Source: Achromobacter aloeverae (GTDB taxonomy: Bacteria > Pseudomonadota > Gammaproteobacteria > Burkholderiales > Burkholderiaceae_B). Taken from it: a stretch of DNA of 64,000 bases. Location of the stretch: contig NZ_PYAL01000001.1 of assembly GCF_004121055.1 (NCBI RefSeq), forward strand, positions 496,001 through 560,000. Reading direction: 5' to 3'. The notes beneath the pieces are model-generated. The model searched no databases. It was given only the letters and a program-made list of their open reading frames with translations, and was not told the origin of the DNA. The position numbers and the translations under genes are program-made. This document shows positions 16,190-24,904 of the stretch, one piece after another (the stretch's first letter is position 1; every line of letters starts with the position of its first letter).

Positions 16190-16209
16190 CTTAGCTTAGT
16201 TTAGCTAAG
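16190..16209. promoter_or_regulatory. Operator-like dyad CTTAGCT-N6-AGCTAAG of the VapBC pair
   Basis: Perfect 7-bp arms 25 bases upstream of the antitoxin start, AT-rich compared with the surroundings. Phd/VapB proteins repress their own operon by binding such dyads, so this is the likely autoregulatory site. Confidence 0.7.
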
Positions 16210-16246
16210 AGACGAAAGCAAACACAGTTGCCCGATTCGCACCCGC

Positions 16247-16279
16247 AAACGGGTAGACAACCAAAACGGGTAGACAACC
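16247..16279. repeat. Two-copy 17-base tandem repeat
   Basis: AAACGGGTAGACAACC occurs at 16247-16262 and again at 16264-16279. It lies between the VapBC promoter and the end of the regulator gene, near the right edge of the insert. It may be a trace of the insertion event; no function is evident. Confidence 0.7.
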
Positions 16280-16333
16280 AGTAACCGAGGAAGCCAGGGA
16301 GTTCCACTTGCCGGCGAACCTGTGTCTCGCGCC

Positions 16334-17437
16334 TTACCCGAAGGCCTCCTTCAACGTCTGTATCTTCCCGGTCTCGCTGGCGTCGTAGCCCACCAGCTGC
16401 CCGATGAAGTCACGGTAGCCGCTTCCGCGCATGACGCCCAGCAGCGCGCGCATGGCGGGCTGTTCGATGGTGTCCTTGCGCAAGGCGAAGAAATAGCGCT
16501 CGCGCGCCAGCGCCACGAAATCCAGGCCGAAGCGGTGCGCGGCCGTCTCCACGCCGATGCCCGTGTCGGCCATGCCGCTGGCGATGTGCGCCGCCACCGC
16601 CATGTGCGTGAATTCGCTGTTCTCGTAGCCCTGCACCCGCGCCACGGGGATGTCCAGCCGACGCAGCATCAGTTCGATCAGCAGCCGCGTGCTGGAACCG
16701 GTCTGCCGATTGACGAAACGCACGTCCGGCCGCGCCAGATCGGCCATGCCATGGATGCCCTTGGGATTCCCGGCTGGAACGAACAGGCCCGTGTTGCGCA
16801 CCGCCAGATGGACCAGCAGGTGGTCGTCTCGATGCAGCCACGGCCGATAATGCGCCAGCATGGACGGCTCGAACTCGCCCAGCGGCACCTGGAAGCCGGC
16901 CAGGTCGCATTCGCCGGCATCGAGCGCCGCCAGCGCCTCGCTGGCGGTGCGGTAGCGTAGTTCAAGGCCCGGCGCGTGCCCCTGCATGTGCTGCATCAGC
17001 GCCTCGACCGCGAAACCGTGGCTGGCATGCAGGCGCAGATGCGGCTTGCCCTCCGGCAACAGGCGCTGCAATTCTTCCTGCAGCTCGGAAGCCAGGCTGT
17101 CCAGCATGGGCATCAGCCGCGCCTCGATACGACGATTGGCCCATAGCAGGCGCTGCGCGAAAGGCGTCAGCTCGGTGCCCTGGCGCCGATGCGTGACGAG
17201 CAGCGGAACGCCGAACAAGGCCTCGAACCTGCGCAGCACGCCCCAGGCATGGCGATAGGACAGGCCGCAAGCGCGCCCGGCGCCGGCGATGTTGCCCGTG
17301 GCGTCGATCGCCGCCAGCAAGGCCAGCACGTCCTTCAGGGGGATGCCGCCATCCGCGTCATCCCCGTCCAGCCACCAGCCTGGCCGCAGCGCGACGCGGA
17401 AGGTGCCGCCAGGGTCCTTGCCGTTGGAGTCGTTCAT
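16334..17437 (-). CDS. ModE-like HTH regulator with periplasmic-binding-protein-like sensor domain, probable fds regulator
   Basis: 367 residues from the ATG at 17437; an upstream TTG would add nine residues. N-terminal winged helix (LALLAAIDATGNIAGAGRACGLSYRHAWGVLRRFEALFG, residues about 38-76) is of the ModE/LysR type. The C-terminal part (about 130-360) is a PBP-like ligand domain with RFVNRQTGSSTRLLIELML and GMADTGIGVETAA, as in molybdate- or oxyanion-responsive regulators. It is divergent from fdsG with only 160 bases between, so it most likely controls the molybdenum formate dehydrogenase operon in response to molybdate or formate. The LysR-type FdsR of other bacteria fills this place; I do not assign the symbol. 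Confidence 0.82.
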   Translation of the reverse strand: MNDSNGKDPGGTFRVALRPGWWLDGDDADGGIPLKDVLALLAAIDATGNIAGAGRACGLSYRHAWGVLRRFEALFGVPLLVTHRRQGTELTPFAQRLLWANRRIEARLMPMLDSLASELQEELQRLLPEGKPHLRLHASHGFAVEALMQHMQGHAPGLELRYRTASEALAALDAGECDLAGFQVPLGEFEPSMLAHYRPWLHRDDHLLVHLAVRNTGLFVPAGNPKGIHGMADLARPDVRFVNRQTGSSTRLLIELMLRRLDIPVARVQGYENSEFTHMAVAAHIASGMADTGIGVETAAHRFGLDFVALARERYFFALRKDTIEQPAMRALLGVMRGSGYRDFIGQLVGYDASETGKIQTLKEAFG

Positions 17438-17531
17438 GGGCCGGAGTTTACGTCTAATAAGCAAATAATTTCATATTGAATGCGACGCCAAGTGGATTTA
17501 GAGTCGCGGCAAGGAGACTACGGCATCGATT

Positions 17532-17553
17532 TATATGCTTTTTTTTGCATATT
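17532..17553. promoter_or_regulatory. AT-rich palindrome in the fds control region
   Basis: ATATGC-T8-GCATAT (17533-17552) is a perfect dyad with a homopolymer T centre, 45 bases before the fdsG start. It is a good candidate for the operator of the divergent regulator. Position-based inference. Confidence 0.5.
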
Positions 17554-17597
17554 AATGTGATGACCGCACATACACAGAACCTCAGGAGCCCAACTCC

Positions 17598-18167
17598 ATG
17601 ATCAAAGGTCAGGCCAGGGTAGACCTGGCATCCACCGGCGCCGCCCGCGGGACGCAGGATTCCGGGCTCCCGTCCGGGACGACCCAAGGCGCGCCCTGTA
17701 CCCCTGCGCTGGCCACGGTCCAGCGCATCGTCGCCGCGCACGCCCAACAACCCGGCGCCCTGCTGCCCATCCTGCATGCGGTCCAGGCCGAACTGGGTCA
17801 CGTGCCGCCGGACACCGTGCAAGCCATCGCCGATGGCTTGAACCTGTCGCGCGCCGAAGTCCACGGCGTCATCACCTTCTATCCCCATTTTCGCCAGGCG
17901 CCCACGGGTCGCCACGTCGTCGAGCTGTGCCGGGCCGAGTCGTGCCAGGCCATGGGCAGCGAGCGCCTGGCCGAGCACGCGCGCAAGAAGCTGGGCTGCG
18001 ATTTCCACGCCACCAGCGCCAATGGCGCCTACACGCTGGAACCCGTCTATTGCCTGGGCCTGTGCGCCCAATCGCCGGCCATGCTGATTGACGGCGTGCC
18101 TTATGCCCGGCTCACGCCCAAGCGCTTCGACAAGATCCTCGGCTACGTGACGGAGGCCGCGAAATGA
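17598..18167 (+). CDS. fdsG: NAD-dependent formate dehydrogenase gamma subunit, NuoE-like
   Basis: 189 residues. Thioredoxin-fold [2Fe-2S] subunit that passes electrons inside the soluble FdsGBAD complex. The four ligand cysteines are CRAESCQAMG (near 111-116) and CLGLCAQSPAM (near 152-156). The helical NuoE N-terminal part is present (LPILHAVQAELGHVPPDTVQAIA). ATG 17598 has AGGAG at 17584-17588. First gene of a rightward operon; the stop overlaps the fdsB start by 4 bases. Confidence 0.96.
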   Translation: MIKGQARVDLASTGAARGTQDSGLPSGTTQGAPCTPALATVQRIVAAHAQQPGALLPILHAVQAELGHVPPDTVQAIADGLNLSRAEVHGVITFYPHFRQAPTGRHVVELCRAESCQAMGSERLAEHARKKLGCDFHATSANGAYTLEPVYCLGLCAQSPAMLIDGVPYARLTPKRFDKILGYVTEAAK

Positions 18168-19825
18168 CCTCTGCTACCGTGAACCCCGCAAGCGCCAGCC
18201 CGTCCGTCAACTCGCCATCGAAGGCACAGCCGTCCGCGTCGCCAGGCTCCGCGCCCGCCGTGACGGTCTACGTCCCGCGCGACGCCGCCGCCCTGGCGGT
18301 AGGCGCCGATGCCGTCGCCCTGGCCGTCAGCGCGGAGGCCGCCCGTCGCGGGCTGTCCGTGCGCGTGGTGCGCAACGGCTCGCGCGGCTTGCTGTGGCTG
18401 GAAACCCTGGTCGAGGTCGCCACCCCCGCCGGCCGCGTCGCCTACGGCCCGGTCGAGGCCGACGACGTGCCCGGGCTGTTCGACGCCGGCTGGCTGGCCG
18501 GCGGCGCCCATACCCTCTGCCACGGCCTCACCGAGGAAATCCCCTACCTCAAGCGCCAGGAACGCCTGACGTTCGCCCGCGTCGGCATCGTCGACCCGCG
18601 CTCGGCGCAAGACTACGAAGCCCATGGCGGCCTTGCCGGTCTGCGCCGCGCGGTCTCCATGGAGCCGGCGCACATCGTCGAGGAAGTCCTGCAATCGGGC
18701 CTGCGCGGCCGTGGCGGCGCGGCCTTTCCCACCGGCATCAAGTGGAAGACCGTCGCGGCGGCGACCGCCGCGCAGAAGTACATCGTCTGCAACGCCGACG
18801 AAGGCGATTCCGGCACCTACGCCGACCGCCTGCTGATGGAGGGCGACCCCTTCCTGCTGCTCGAAGGCATGGCCATCGCGGGCCTGGCCGTGGGCGCGAC
18901 CTTCGGCTACCTCTACGTGCGGTCCGAATACCCGCAATCGATCGAAGCGCTGAACGCGGCGATCGCGACGGCGCGCGAAGCCGGATGGCTGGGCGACGAC
19001 GTTTGCGGCAGCGGCCGGCGCTTCGACCTGGAAGTACGGGTGGGCGCCGGCGCCTATATCTGCGGCGAGGAAACGTCGCTGCTGGAAAGCCTGGAGGGCA
19101 AGCGCGGCGTGGTCCGCGCCAAGCCGCCGCTGCCCGCCATCGCCGGCCTGTTCGGCAAGCCCACGGTCGTCAACAACGCGATTTCGCTGGCCTCGGTGCC
19201 CATCATCCTGGCGCGGGGCGCGCAGTACTACCGCGACTATGGCGTGGGCCGCTCCACCGGCACCCTGCCTTTCCAGCTGGCCGGCAACCTGCGCCAGGGG
19301 GGCCTGGTCGAGAAGGCCTTCGGGCTAACCCTGCGCGAGTTGCTCTACGACTTCGGCGGCGGCAGCGCCAGCGGGCGGCCGCTGCGCGCGGTGCAGGTGG
19401 GCGGTCCGCTGGGCGCCTACCTGCCCGAGTCGCAGTGGGACATCCCGCTGGACTACGAAGCCTATGCGGCCGTTTCCGCCATGATCGGCCACGGCGGACT
19501 GGTGGCCTTCGACGACAGCGTCGACATGCTGCGCATGGCGCGCTACGCCATGGAGTTCTGCGCGGTGGAATCCTGCGGCAAGTGCACGCCTTGCCGCATC
19601 GGTTCGACCCGCGGCATGGAAACGCTGGACCGCATCGCCGCCGGCGGCGCCGACCATGGGAAACAGGTGGTGCTGCTGCGCGACCTGTGCGACACCATGC
19701 TGGGCGGCTCGCTGTGCGCACTGGGCGGCATGGCGCCCTATCCCGTGCTGTCCGCGCTCAATCACTTCCCCCAGGACTTCGGTCTGGACAAAACAGCGCC
19801 GGAAACGGCACGCCAGCCGGCCTGA
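18164..19825 (+). CDS. fdsB: NAD-dependent formate dehydrogenase beta subunit, NuoF-like
   Basis: 553 residues. Carries FMN, a [4Fe-4S] cluster and the NAD site; reduces NAD+ with electrons from formate. Visible: GLRGRGGAAFPTGIKW (FMN loop, near 180), NADEGDSGTYADR, GAYICGEETSLLESLEG (NAD/FMN binding), and the cluster ligands SCGKCTPCRIG near 470. The N-terminal 100 residues, Ala/Ser/Pro-rich at first, hold a thioredoxin-like extension as in other FdsB proteins. Overlaps fdsG by 4 bases; 25 bases before fdsA. Confidence 0.96.
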   Translation: MTSATVNPASASPSVNSPSKAQPSASPGSAPAVTVYVPRDAAALAVGADAVALAVSAEAARRGLSVRVVRNGSRGLLWLETLVEVATPAGRVAYGPVEADDVPGLFDAGWLAGGAHTLCHGLTEEIPYLKRQERLTFARVGIVDPRSAQDYEAHGGLAGLRRAVSMEPAHIVEEVLQSGLRGRGGAAFPTGIKWKTVAAATAAQKYIVCNADEGDSGTYADRLLMEGDPFLLLEGMAIAGLAVGATFGYLYVRSEYPQSIEALNAAIATAREAGWLGDDVCGSGRRFDLEVRVGAGAYICGEETSLLESLEGKRGVVRAKPPLPAIAGLFGKPTVVNNAISLASVPIILARGAQYYRDYGVGRSTGTLPFQLAGNLRQGGLVEKAFGLTLRELLYDFGGGSASGRPLRAVQVGGPLGAYLPESQWDIPLDYEAYAAVSAMIGHGGLVAFDDSVDMLRMARYAMEFCAVESCGKCTPCRIGSTRGMETLDRIAAGGADHGKQVVLLRDLCDTMLGGSLCALGGMAPYPVLSALNHFPQDFGLDKTAPETARQPA

Positions 19826-19850
19826 CGGCCCCGCACCGGAGACAACGATC

Positions 19851-22721
19851 ATGCTGGAAACTGTCGTCAAACGAGAACGCGACTACGGCACGCCCGCGCG
19901 CGTCGCGGAAGAAATGGTAAGCCTGACCATCGATGGCCAGGAGATCCAGGTTCCCGCCGGCACGTCGGTGATGCGCGCGGCCGCCGAGGCCGGCATCAAT
20001 ATCCCCAAGCTGTGCGCCACCGACAGCCTGGAAGCCTTCGGCTCCTGCCGGCTATGCCTGGTGCAGATCGACGGCCGGCGTGGGTACCCGGCGTCCTGCA
20101 CCACGCCGGTGGAAGCCGGCATGGTGGTGCATACCGAAACGCCCAAGCTGCACGAACTGCGCCGCGGTGTCATGGAACTGTACATTTCCGACCATCCGCT
20201 GGACTGCCTGACCTGCCCCGCCAACGGCGATTGCGAACTCCAGGACATGGCCGGTGTCGTGGGCTTGCGCGACGTGCGCTACGGCTACCAGGGCGCGAAC
20301 CACCTGCAAAGCGCCAAGGACGAATCGAACCCCTACTTCTCCTACGACCCTTCCAAGTGCATCGTCTGCAATCGCTGCGTGCGCGCCTGCGAGGAAACCC
20401 AGGGCACCTTCGCGCTGACGATTTCGGGCCGCGGCTTCGACTCGCGCGTGTCGGCGGGCCAGGACCAGCCCTTCATGGAGAGCGAATGCGTGTCCTGCGG
20501 CGCCTGCGTGCAGGCCTGCCCGACGTCCACGCTACAGGAAAAGACCGTCATCATGATGGGCCAGGCCGAACACTCGGTCATCACCACCTGCGCCTACTGC
20601 GGCGTGGGGTGCGCCTTCCGCGCCGAGATGAAGGGCCAGGAAGTGGTGCGCATGGTGCCGTGGAAGGACGGCCAGGCCAACCGCGGCCACTCCTGCGTGA
20701 AGGGCCGCTTCGCCTGGGGCTACGCGACGCACCAGGAGCGCGTGCTCAAGCCCATGATACGCAAGCGCATCAGCGACCCCTGGCGCGAAGTCTGCTGGGA
20801 TGAAGCGATCGCCTACGCGGCCTCCGAGTTCAAGCGGCTGCAGGCCGCGTACGGCCGCGATTCCGTCGGCGGCATCACGTCCTCGCGCTGCACCAACGAA
20901 GAAACGTGGCTGGTGCAGAAGCTGGTGCGCGCCGCCTTCAACACCAACAACGTCGACACCTGCGCCCGCGTGTGCCACTCGCCCACCGGCTATGGGCTGA
21001 AGCAGACCCTGGGCGAATCGGCCGGCACCCAGACCTTTGACTCGGTGATGCAGGCCGACGTGGTCGTCGTGATGGGGGCCAATCCCAGCAGCGCCCATCC
21101 GGTATTCGCCTCGCGCCTGAAGAAACGCCTGCGCCAGGGCGCGCGGCTGATCGTCATCGACCCGCGCCGCATCGAGCTGGTGAGTTCGCCGCACATCAAG
21201 GCGGACTTCCATCTGCAGGTGCGGCCCGGCACCAACGTCGCGCTGCTGTCGTCGCTGGCCCATGTCATCGCCACCGAGCACCTGATCGACGAAGCCTACG
21301 TGGCCCAGCGCTGCGAGAAGAAGGCCTTCGACGAATGGCGCGCCTTCGTGTCGCTGCCGGAGAATTCGCCGGAGGCCATGGAGGCCGTGACCGGCGTGCC
21401 GGCCGCCGCCGTGCGCGGCGCGGCGCGCCTGTATGCGACGGCCGGCAACGGCGCCATTTACTACGGCCTGGGCGTGACCGAGCACAGCCAGGGTTCGACC
21501 ACGGTCATGGGCATCGCCAACCTGGCCATGGCCACCGGCAACATCGGCCGCGAAGGCGTCGGCGTGAATCCGCTGCGGGGCCAGAACAACGTGCAGGGCT
21601 CCTGTGACATGGGTTCGTTCCCGCACGAGCTGCCGGGCTACCGCCACATCTCCGACGACACAGTGCGCGGCGAGTTCGAGCGGGACTGGGGCGTGACCTT
21701 GCAGCCGGAACCCGGCCTGCGCATTCCAAATATGTTCGAGGCGGCGCTGGGCGGGTCCTTCAAGGGGCTTTACTGCCAGGGCGAGGACATCGTCCAGTCC
21801 GACCCCAACACGCAGCACGTGGCGGCGTCCCTGGCGGCCCTGGAATGCCTCGTCGTCCAGGACCTGTTCCTCAACGAGACCGCCAAGTACGCCCACGTCT
21901 TCCTGCCGGGCTCGTCCTTCCTGGAGAAGGACGGCACTTTCACCAACGCCGAGCGGCGGATTTCGCGCGTGCGCAAGGTCATGGAGCCGAAGAACGGCAA
22001 GGCCGACTGGGAAGTGACCGTGGCCTTGTCCAACGCGCTCGGCTACCCCATGAACTACCGCCATCCCTCGGAGATCATGGACGAGATCGCGCGCCTGACG
22101 CCCACCTTCGCCGGCGTCACCTACGAGAAGCTGGACCGCCTGGGCAGCCTGCAATGGCCCTGCAACGACGAGGCGCCGGAGGGCACGCCCATCATGCACA
22201 TCGACGAGTTCGTGCGCGGCAAGGGGCGCTTCATCATCACCAAGTACGTGCCGAGCGACGAACGGAGCACCCGCAAGTATCCCCTGCTGCTGACCACCGG
22301 CCGCATCCTGTCCCAGTACAACGTCGGCGCCCAGACCCGCCGCACGCCGAACGTCATGTGGCATGGCGAGGACGTGCTGGAGGTGCACCCGCAGGACGCC
22401 GAGGACCGGGGCATCGCCAGCGGCGATTGGGTGGGCGTGCAGAGCCGGGCCGGTGAAACCGTGCTGCGCGCGGTGCTTACCGACCGCGTGCAGCCGGGCG
22501 TGGTATACACCACCTTCCATTTTCCGGAGTCTGGCGCCAACGTGGTGACGACCGACAATTCCGACTGGGCCACCAACTGCCCGGAATACAAGGTGACGGC
22601 GGTGCAGCTGGTCCGGGTGTCGCAACCGTCGGAATGGCAGCGCCAGTGGAGCCGCTTCACGGACATCCAGCAGAAGCTGCTTGCCGAACGCGAACCCGCC
22701 CCGGCTGCCGCCGGCAAGTAA
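19851..22721 (+). CDS. fdsA: NAD-dependent formate dehydrogenase alpha subunit, Mo/bis-MGD catalytic subunit
   Basis: 956 residues from the ATG at 19851 (GGAGA 8 bases upstream); longer frames run into fdsB. Order: NuoG-like [2Fe-2S] domain (about 20-95, SCRLCL), His/Cys-ligated cluster (HPLDCLTCPANGDC near 115), two [4Fe-4S] ferredoxin motifs (CIVCNRCVRAC and CVSCGACVQAC, about 167-226), the CAYCGVGC cluster of the molybdopterin domain near 247, then the bis-MGD domain. The active-site molybdenum ligand is Cys (ARVCHSP, residue 375), not selenocysteine. Oxidises formate to CO2; soluble, cytoplasmic. Length is normal. Its maturation needs a FdhD/FdsC sulfurtransferase, which is not encoded in this window. 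Confidence 0.97.
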   Translation: MLETVVKRERDYGTPARVAEEMVSLTIDGQEIQVPAGTSVMRAAAEAGINIPKLCATDSLEAFGSCRLCLVQIDGRRGYPASCTTPVEAGMVVHTETPKLHELRRGVMELYISDHPLDCLTCPANGDCELQDMAGVVGLRDVRYGYQGANHLQSAKDESNPYFSYDPSKCIVCNRCVRACEETQGTFALTISGRGFDSRVSAGQDQPFMESECVSCGACVQACPTSTLQEKTVIMMGQAEHSVITTCAYCGVGCAFRAEMKGQEVVRMVPWKDGQANRGHSCVKGRFAWGYATHQERVLKPMIRKRISDPWREVCWDEAIAYAASEFKRLQAAYGRDSVGGITSSRCTNEETWLVQKLVRAAFNTNNVDTCARVCHSPTGYGLKQTLGESAGTQTFDSVMQADVVVVMGANPSSAHPVFASRLKKRLRQGARLIVIDPRRIELVSSPHIKADFHLQVRPGTNVALLSSLAHVIATEHLIDEAYVAQRCEKKAFDEWRAFVSLPENSPEAMEAVTGVPAAAVRGAARLYATAGNGAIYYGLGVTEHSQGSTTVMGIANLAMATGNIGREGVGVNPLRGQNNVQGSCDMGSFPHELPGYRHISDDTVRGEFERDWGVTLQPEPGLRIPNMFEAALGGSFKGLYCQGEDIVQSDPNTQHVAASLAALECLVVQDLFLNETAKYAHVFLPGSSFLEKDGTFTNAERRISRVRKVMEPKNGKADWEVTVALSNALGYPMNYRHPSEIMDEIARLTPTFAGVTYEKLDRLGSLQWPCNDEAPEGTPIMHIDEFVRGKGRFIITKYVPSDERSTRKYPLLLTTGRILSQYNVGAQTRRTPNVMWHGEDVLEVHPQDAEDRGIASGDWVGVQSRAGETVLRAVLTDRVQPGVVYTTFHFPESGANVVTTDNSDWATNCPEYKVTAVQLVRVSQPSEWQRQWSRFTDIQQKLLAEREPAPAAAGK

Positions 22722-22737
22722 ACCTATCTTCTCGACC

Positions 22738-23010
22738 ATGGACCCGCACAACCTGATCCGCATGGCCAACCGCATCGGCGATTTCTTCGAAGCGATGCCG
22801 GACCGCCCCGAAGCGCTGGAAGGCATCGCCGGCCACATCCAGAAATTCTGGGAGCCGCGCATGCGCAATGAATTGCTGGCGTTCCTGCGGCAGCACCCCG
22901 ATGGCGTGGATGGCGACGTCCGCCTCGCGCCCATCGTGCTGCAGGCCGTCACGCAGTACCACGACCGACTGCTGCCGCGCACCGCGGCGCGGACGGCGGG
23001 CACGGCCTGA
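22738..23010 (+). CDS. fdsD: Formate dehydrogenase delta subunit
   Basis: 90 residues, starting MDPHNLIRMANRIGDFFEAM, a well-known small subunit of Fds-type enzymes (IRMANQIGxFF motif) needed for assembly or stability of the complex. Predicted helical, cytoplasmic. The ATG at 22738 is 16 bases after the fdsA stop; no strong Shine-Dalgarno, so translation is probably coupled. In most fdsGBACD operons fdsC lies between fdsA and fdsD; here it is missing. Confidence 0.93.
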   Translation: MDPHNLIRMANRIGDFFEAMPDRPEALEGIAGHIQKFWEPRMRNELLAFLRQHPDGVDGDVRLAPIVLQAVTQYHDRLLPRTAARTAGTA

Positions 23011-23149
23011 ACCGACGGCGCCCGGCTCACCCATCCGGGCGCCCCGGTCCAGGCCGCCATACAACCGCTACCTTCCCATGAAGCACCCGAGCACTCCGTA
23101 CCCACGCCTTGCCGCATTGCTTGTATGAACGACAATTAAAGGAAATAAG

Positions 23150-24817
23150 ATGAATACGGCAACCACGCTAGACCTGCCGGGTTCGCGACCCGGATTCCTC
23201 GACAAGGAACGCACCATCGCCGGCCCCGGCTTCAGCCGCTGGCTGGTCCCCCCCGCTGCCCTTGCCATCCACCTGTGCATCGGCATGGCCTACGGCTTTT
23301 CCGTATTCTGGCTGCCGCTGTCCCGGGCGCTGGGCGGAGCCGCCCCGAAAGCCTGCGGCGCCGACGTGAGCCTGTTGGACGAGCTTTTCACCACCACCTG
23401 CGACTGGCGCATCTCCAGCATGACCGGGATCTTCATCCTGTTCTTCGTGGTGCTGGGCTGCTCCGCCGCGCTTTGGGGCGGCTGGCTGGAACGCGCCGGC
23501 CCGCGCAAGGCGGGCCTGGTATCGGCCCTGTGCTGGTGCGGCGGGCTGGTGATCTCCGCGCTAGGCATCTACGTGCACCAGTTGTGGATGCTCTGGGTCG
23601 GCTCCGGCATCATCGGCGGCGTCGGGCTGGGGCTGGGCTATATCTCGCCGGTCAGTACGCTGATCAAGTGGTTTCCGGACCGCCGCGGCATGGCGACCGG
23701 CATGGCCATCATGGGCTTCGGCGGCGGCGCCATGGTCGGCGCGCCGCTGGCCAATGCGCTGATGCGCCACTACGCCGGCCCGGGCTCGCCCGGCGTGTGG
23801 CAAACCTTCCTGACCATGGCCGCGATCTACGCCGTCTTCATGGTCGCGGGCGCGCTGGGCTACCGCGTGCCGGCCGCCAACTGGAAGCCGGAAGGCTGGA
23901 CCGCGCCGGCCGCGCAGACGCGCAACGCCATGATCACGCACGGCCACGTGCATGTGAAGAACATCTGGAGCGTGCCGCAGTTCTGGCTGGTATGGCTGGT
24001 GCTGTGCCTGAACGTGACCGCCGGCATCGGGATCCTGGGCATGGCGTCGCCGCTGCTGCAGGAAGTGTTCGGCGGCCGCCTGATCAACCAGGACAGCCTG
24101 GGCTTCGCGCAACTGAACAAGGAACAACTGGCCGCCATCGCGACCATCGCCGCCGGTTTCACCGGCCTGCTGAGCCTGTTCAACATCGGCGGCCGCTTCA
24201 TCTGGGCGAGTCTCTCCGACAAGCTGGGCCGCAAGATGACCTACGCCGTGTTTTTCGTGGTCGGCATCGTGCTGTACGCCTCGGTGCCGTGGTCCGCCCA
24301 CAATGGCCACCTGGCCCTGTTCGTCGGCGCCTTCTGCATCATCCTGTCGTTCTACGGCGGCGGCTTCTCGACGGTGCCGGCCTACCTGGCCGACCTGTTC
24401 GGCACGCAGATGGTGGGCGCCATCCACGGCCGCCTGCTGACCGCCTGGTCGGCCGCCGGCATCTTCGGCCCCATGCTGATCAGCTCCCTGCGCGAATACC
24501 AGTTGTCCATCGGGGTGCCGCGCGCGCAGGTGTACGACATCACCATGTACATCCTGGCCGGCCTATTGGTGCTGGGCCTGCTGTGCAACCTGGCCATCCG
24601 TCCGGTCAACCCCAAGCATTTCATGACGGACGAGGAACTGGCCACCGAGAAAGCGCTGGCCCATGAACGCGCCTCCGCGACCGCCGTGCATGGCCAGGGC
24701 ACCAGCACCTTCCGCACGCCCGCCATCCTGGTGCTGTTCGCCTGGGCGTGCGTGGTGATCCCGCTGGCCTACGGCTTCTGGGGCACGCTGCAACAGGCGG
24801 TGGTGCTGTTCCGGTAG
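23150..24817 (+). CDS. OFA-type MFS transporter, oxalate/formate antiporter family
   Basis: 555 residues, about 12 transmembrane helices, inner membrane. Clear OxlT-like features: IHLCIGMAYGFSVFWLPL in the first span, GLGLGYISPVSTLIKWFPDR (typical OFA loop), and GGGFSTVPAYLADLFGTQ in the eighth-to-ninth region. A periplasmic-facing insert after the first helix and one central cytoplasmic loop are longer than in OxlT. Good ribosome site (AAAGGAAATAAG before ATG 23150). It follows fdsD by 139 bases on the same strand and would supply formate (or exchange oxalate/formate) to the dehydrogenase. Substrate inferred from family and context. Confidence 0.93.
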   Translation: MNTATTLDLPGSRPGFLDKERTIAGPGFSRWLVPPAALAIHLCIGMAYGFSVFWLPLSRALGGAAPKACGADVSLLDELFTTTCDWRISSMTGIFILFFVVLGCSAALWGGWLERAGPRKAGLVSALCWCGGLVISALGIYVHQLWMLWVGSGIIGGVGLGLGYISPVSTLIKWFPDRRGMATGMAIMGFGGGAMVGAPLANALMRHYAGPGSPGVWQTFLTMAAIYAVFMVAGALGYRVPAANWKPEGWTAPAAQTRNAMITHGHVHVKNIWSVPQFWLVWLVLCLNVTAGIGILGMASPLLQEVFGGRLINQDSLGFAQLNKEQLAAIATIAAGFTGLLSLFNIGGRFIWASLSDKLGRKMTYAVFFVVGIVLYASVPWSAHNGHLALFVGAFCIILSFYGGGFSTVPAYLADLFGTQMVGAIHGRLLTAWSAAGIFGPMLISSLREYQLSIGVPRAQVYDITMYILAGLLVLGLLCNLAIRPVNPKHFMTDEELATEKALAHERASATAVHGQGTSTFRTPAILVLFAWACVVIPLAYGFWGTLQQAVVLFR

Positions 24818-24830
24818 ATCGCTGCCTTGC

Positions 24831-24874
24831 GGCAGCCGCCGCCAGAGCAGCGGCTCAGCGGCTCAGCGGCTGCC
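24831..24874. terminator. Possible bidirectional hairpin between convergent genes
   Basis: GGCAGCCGC (24831-24839) pairs with GCGGCTGCC (24866-24874); the long loop holds repeats of CAGCGGCT. It lies between the antiporter and the J-domain gene, which converge. No T run. Weak call. Confidence 0.35.
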
Positions 24875-24904
24875 AGGGAAGTGCGTCAGCCCCTGGCCCA
24901 GGGA

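Noticed and set aside
20532-23135. 867-codon open frame antisense to fdsA
   Set aside because: Antisense to a gene with all cofactor motifs; no domain of its own.
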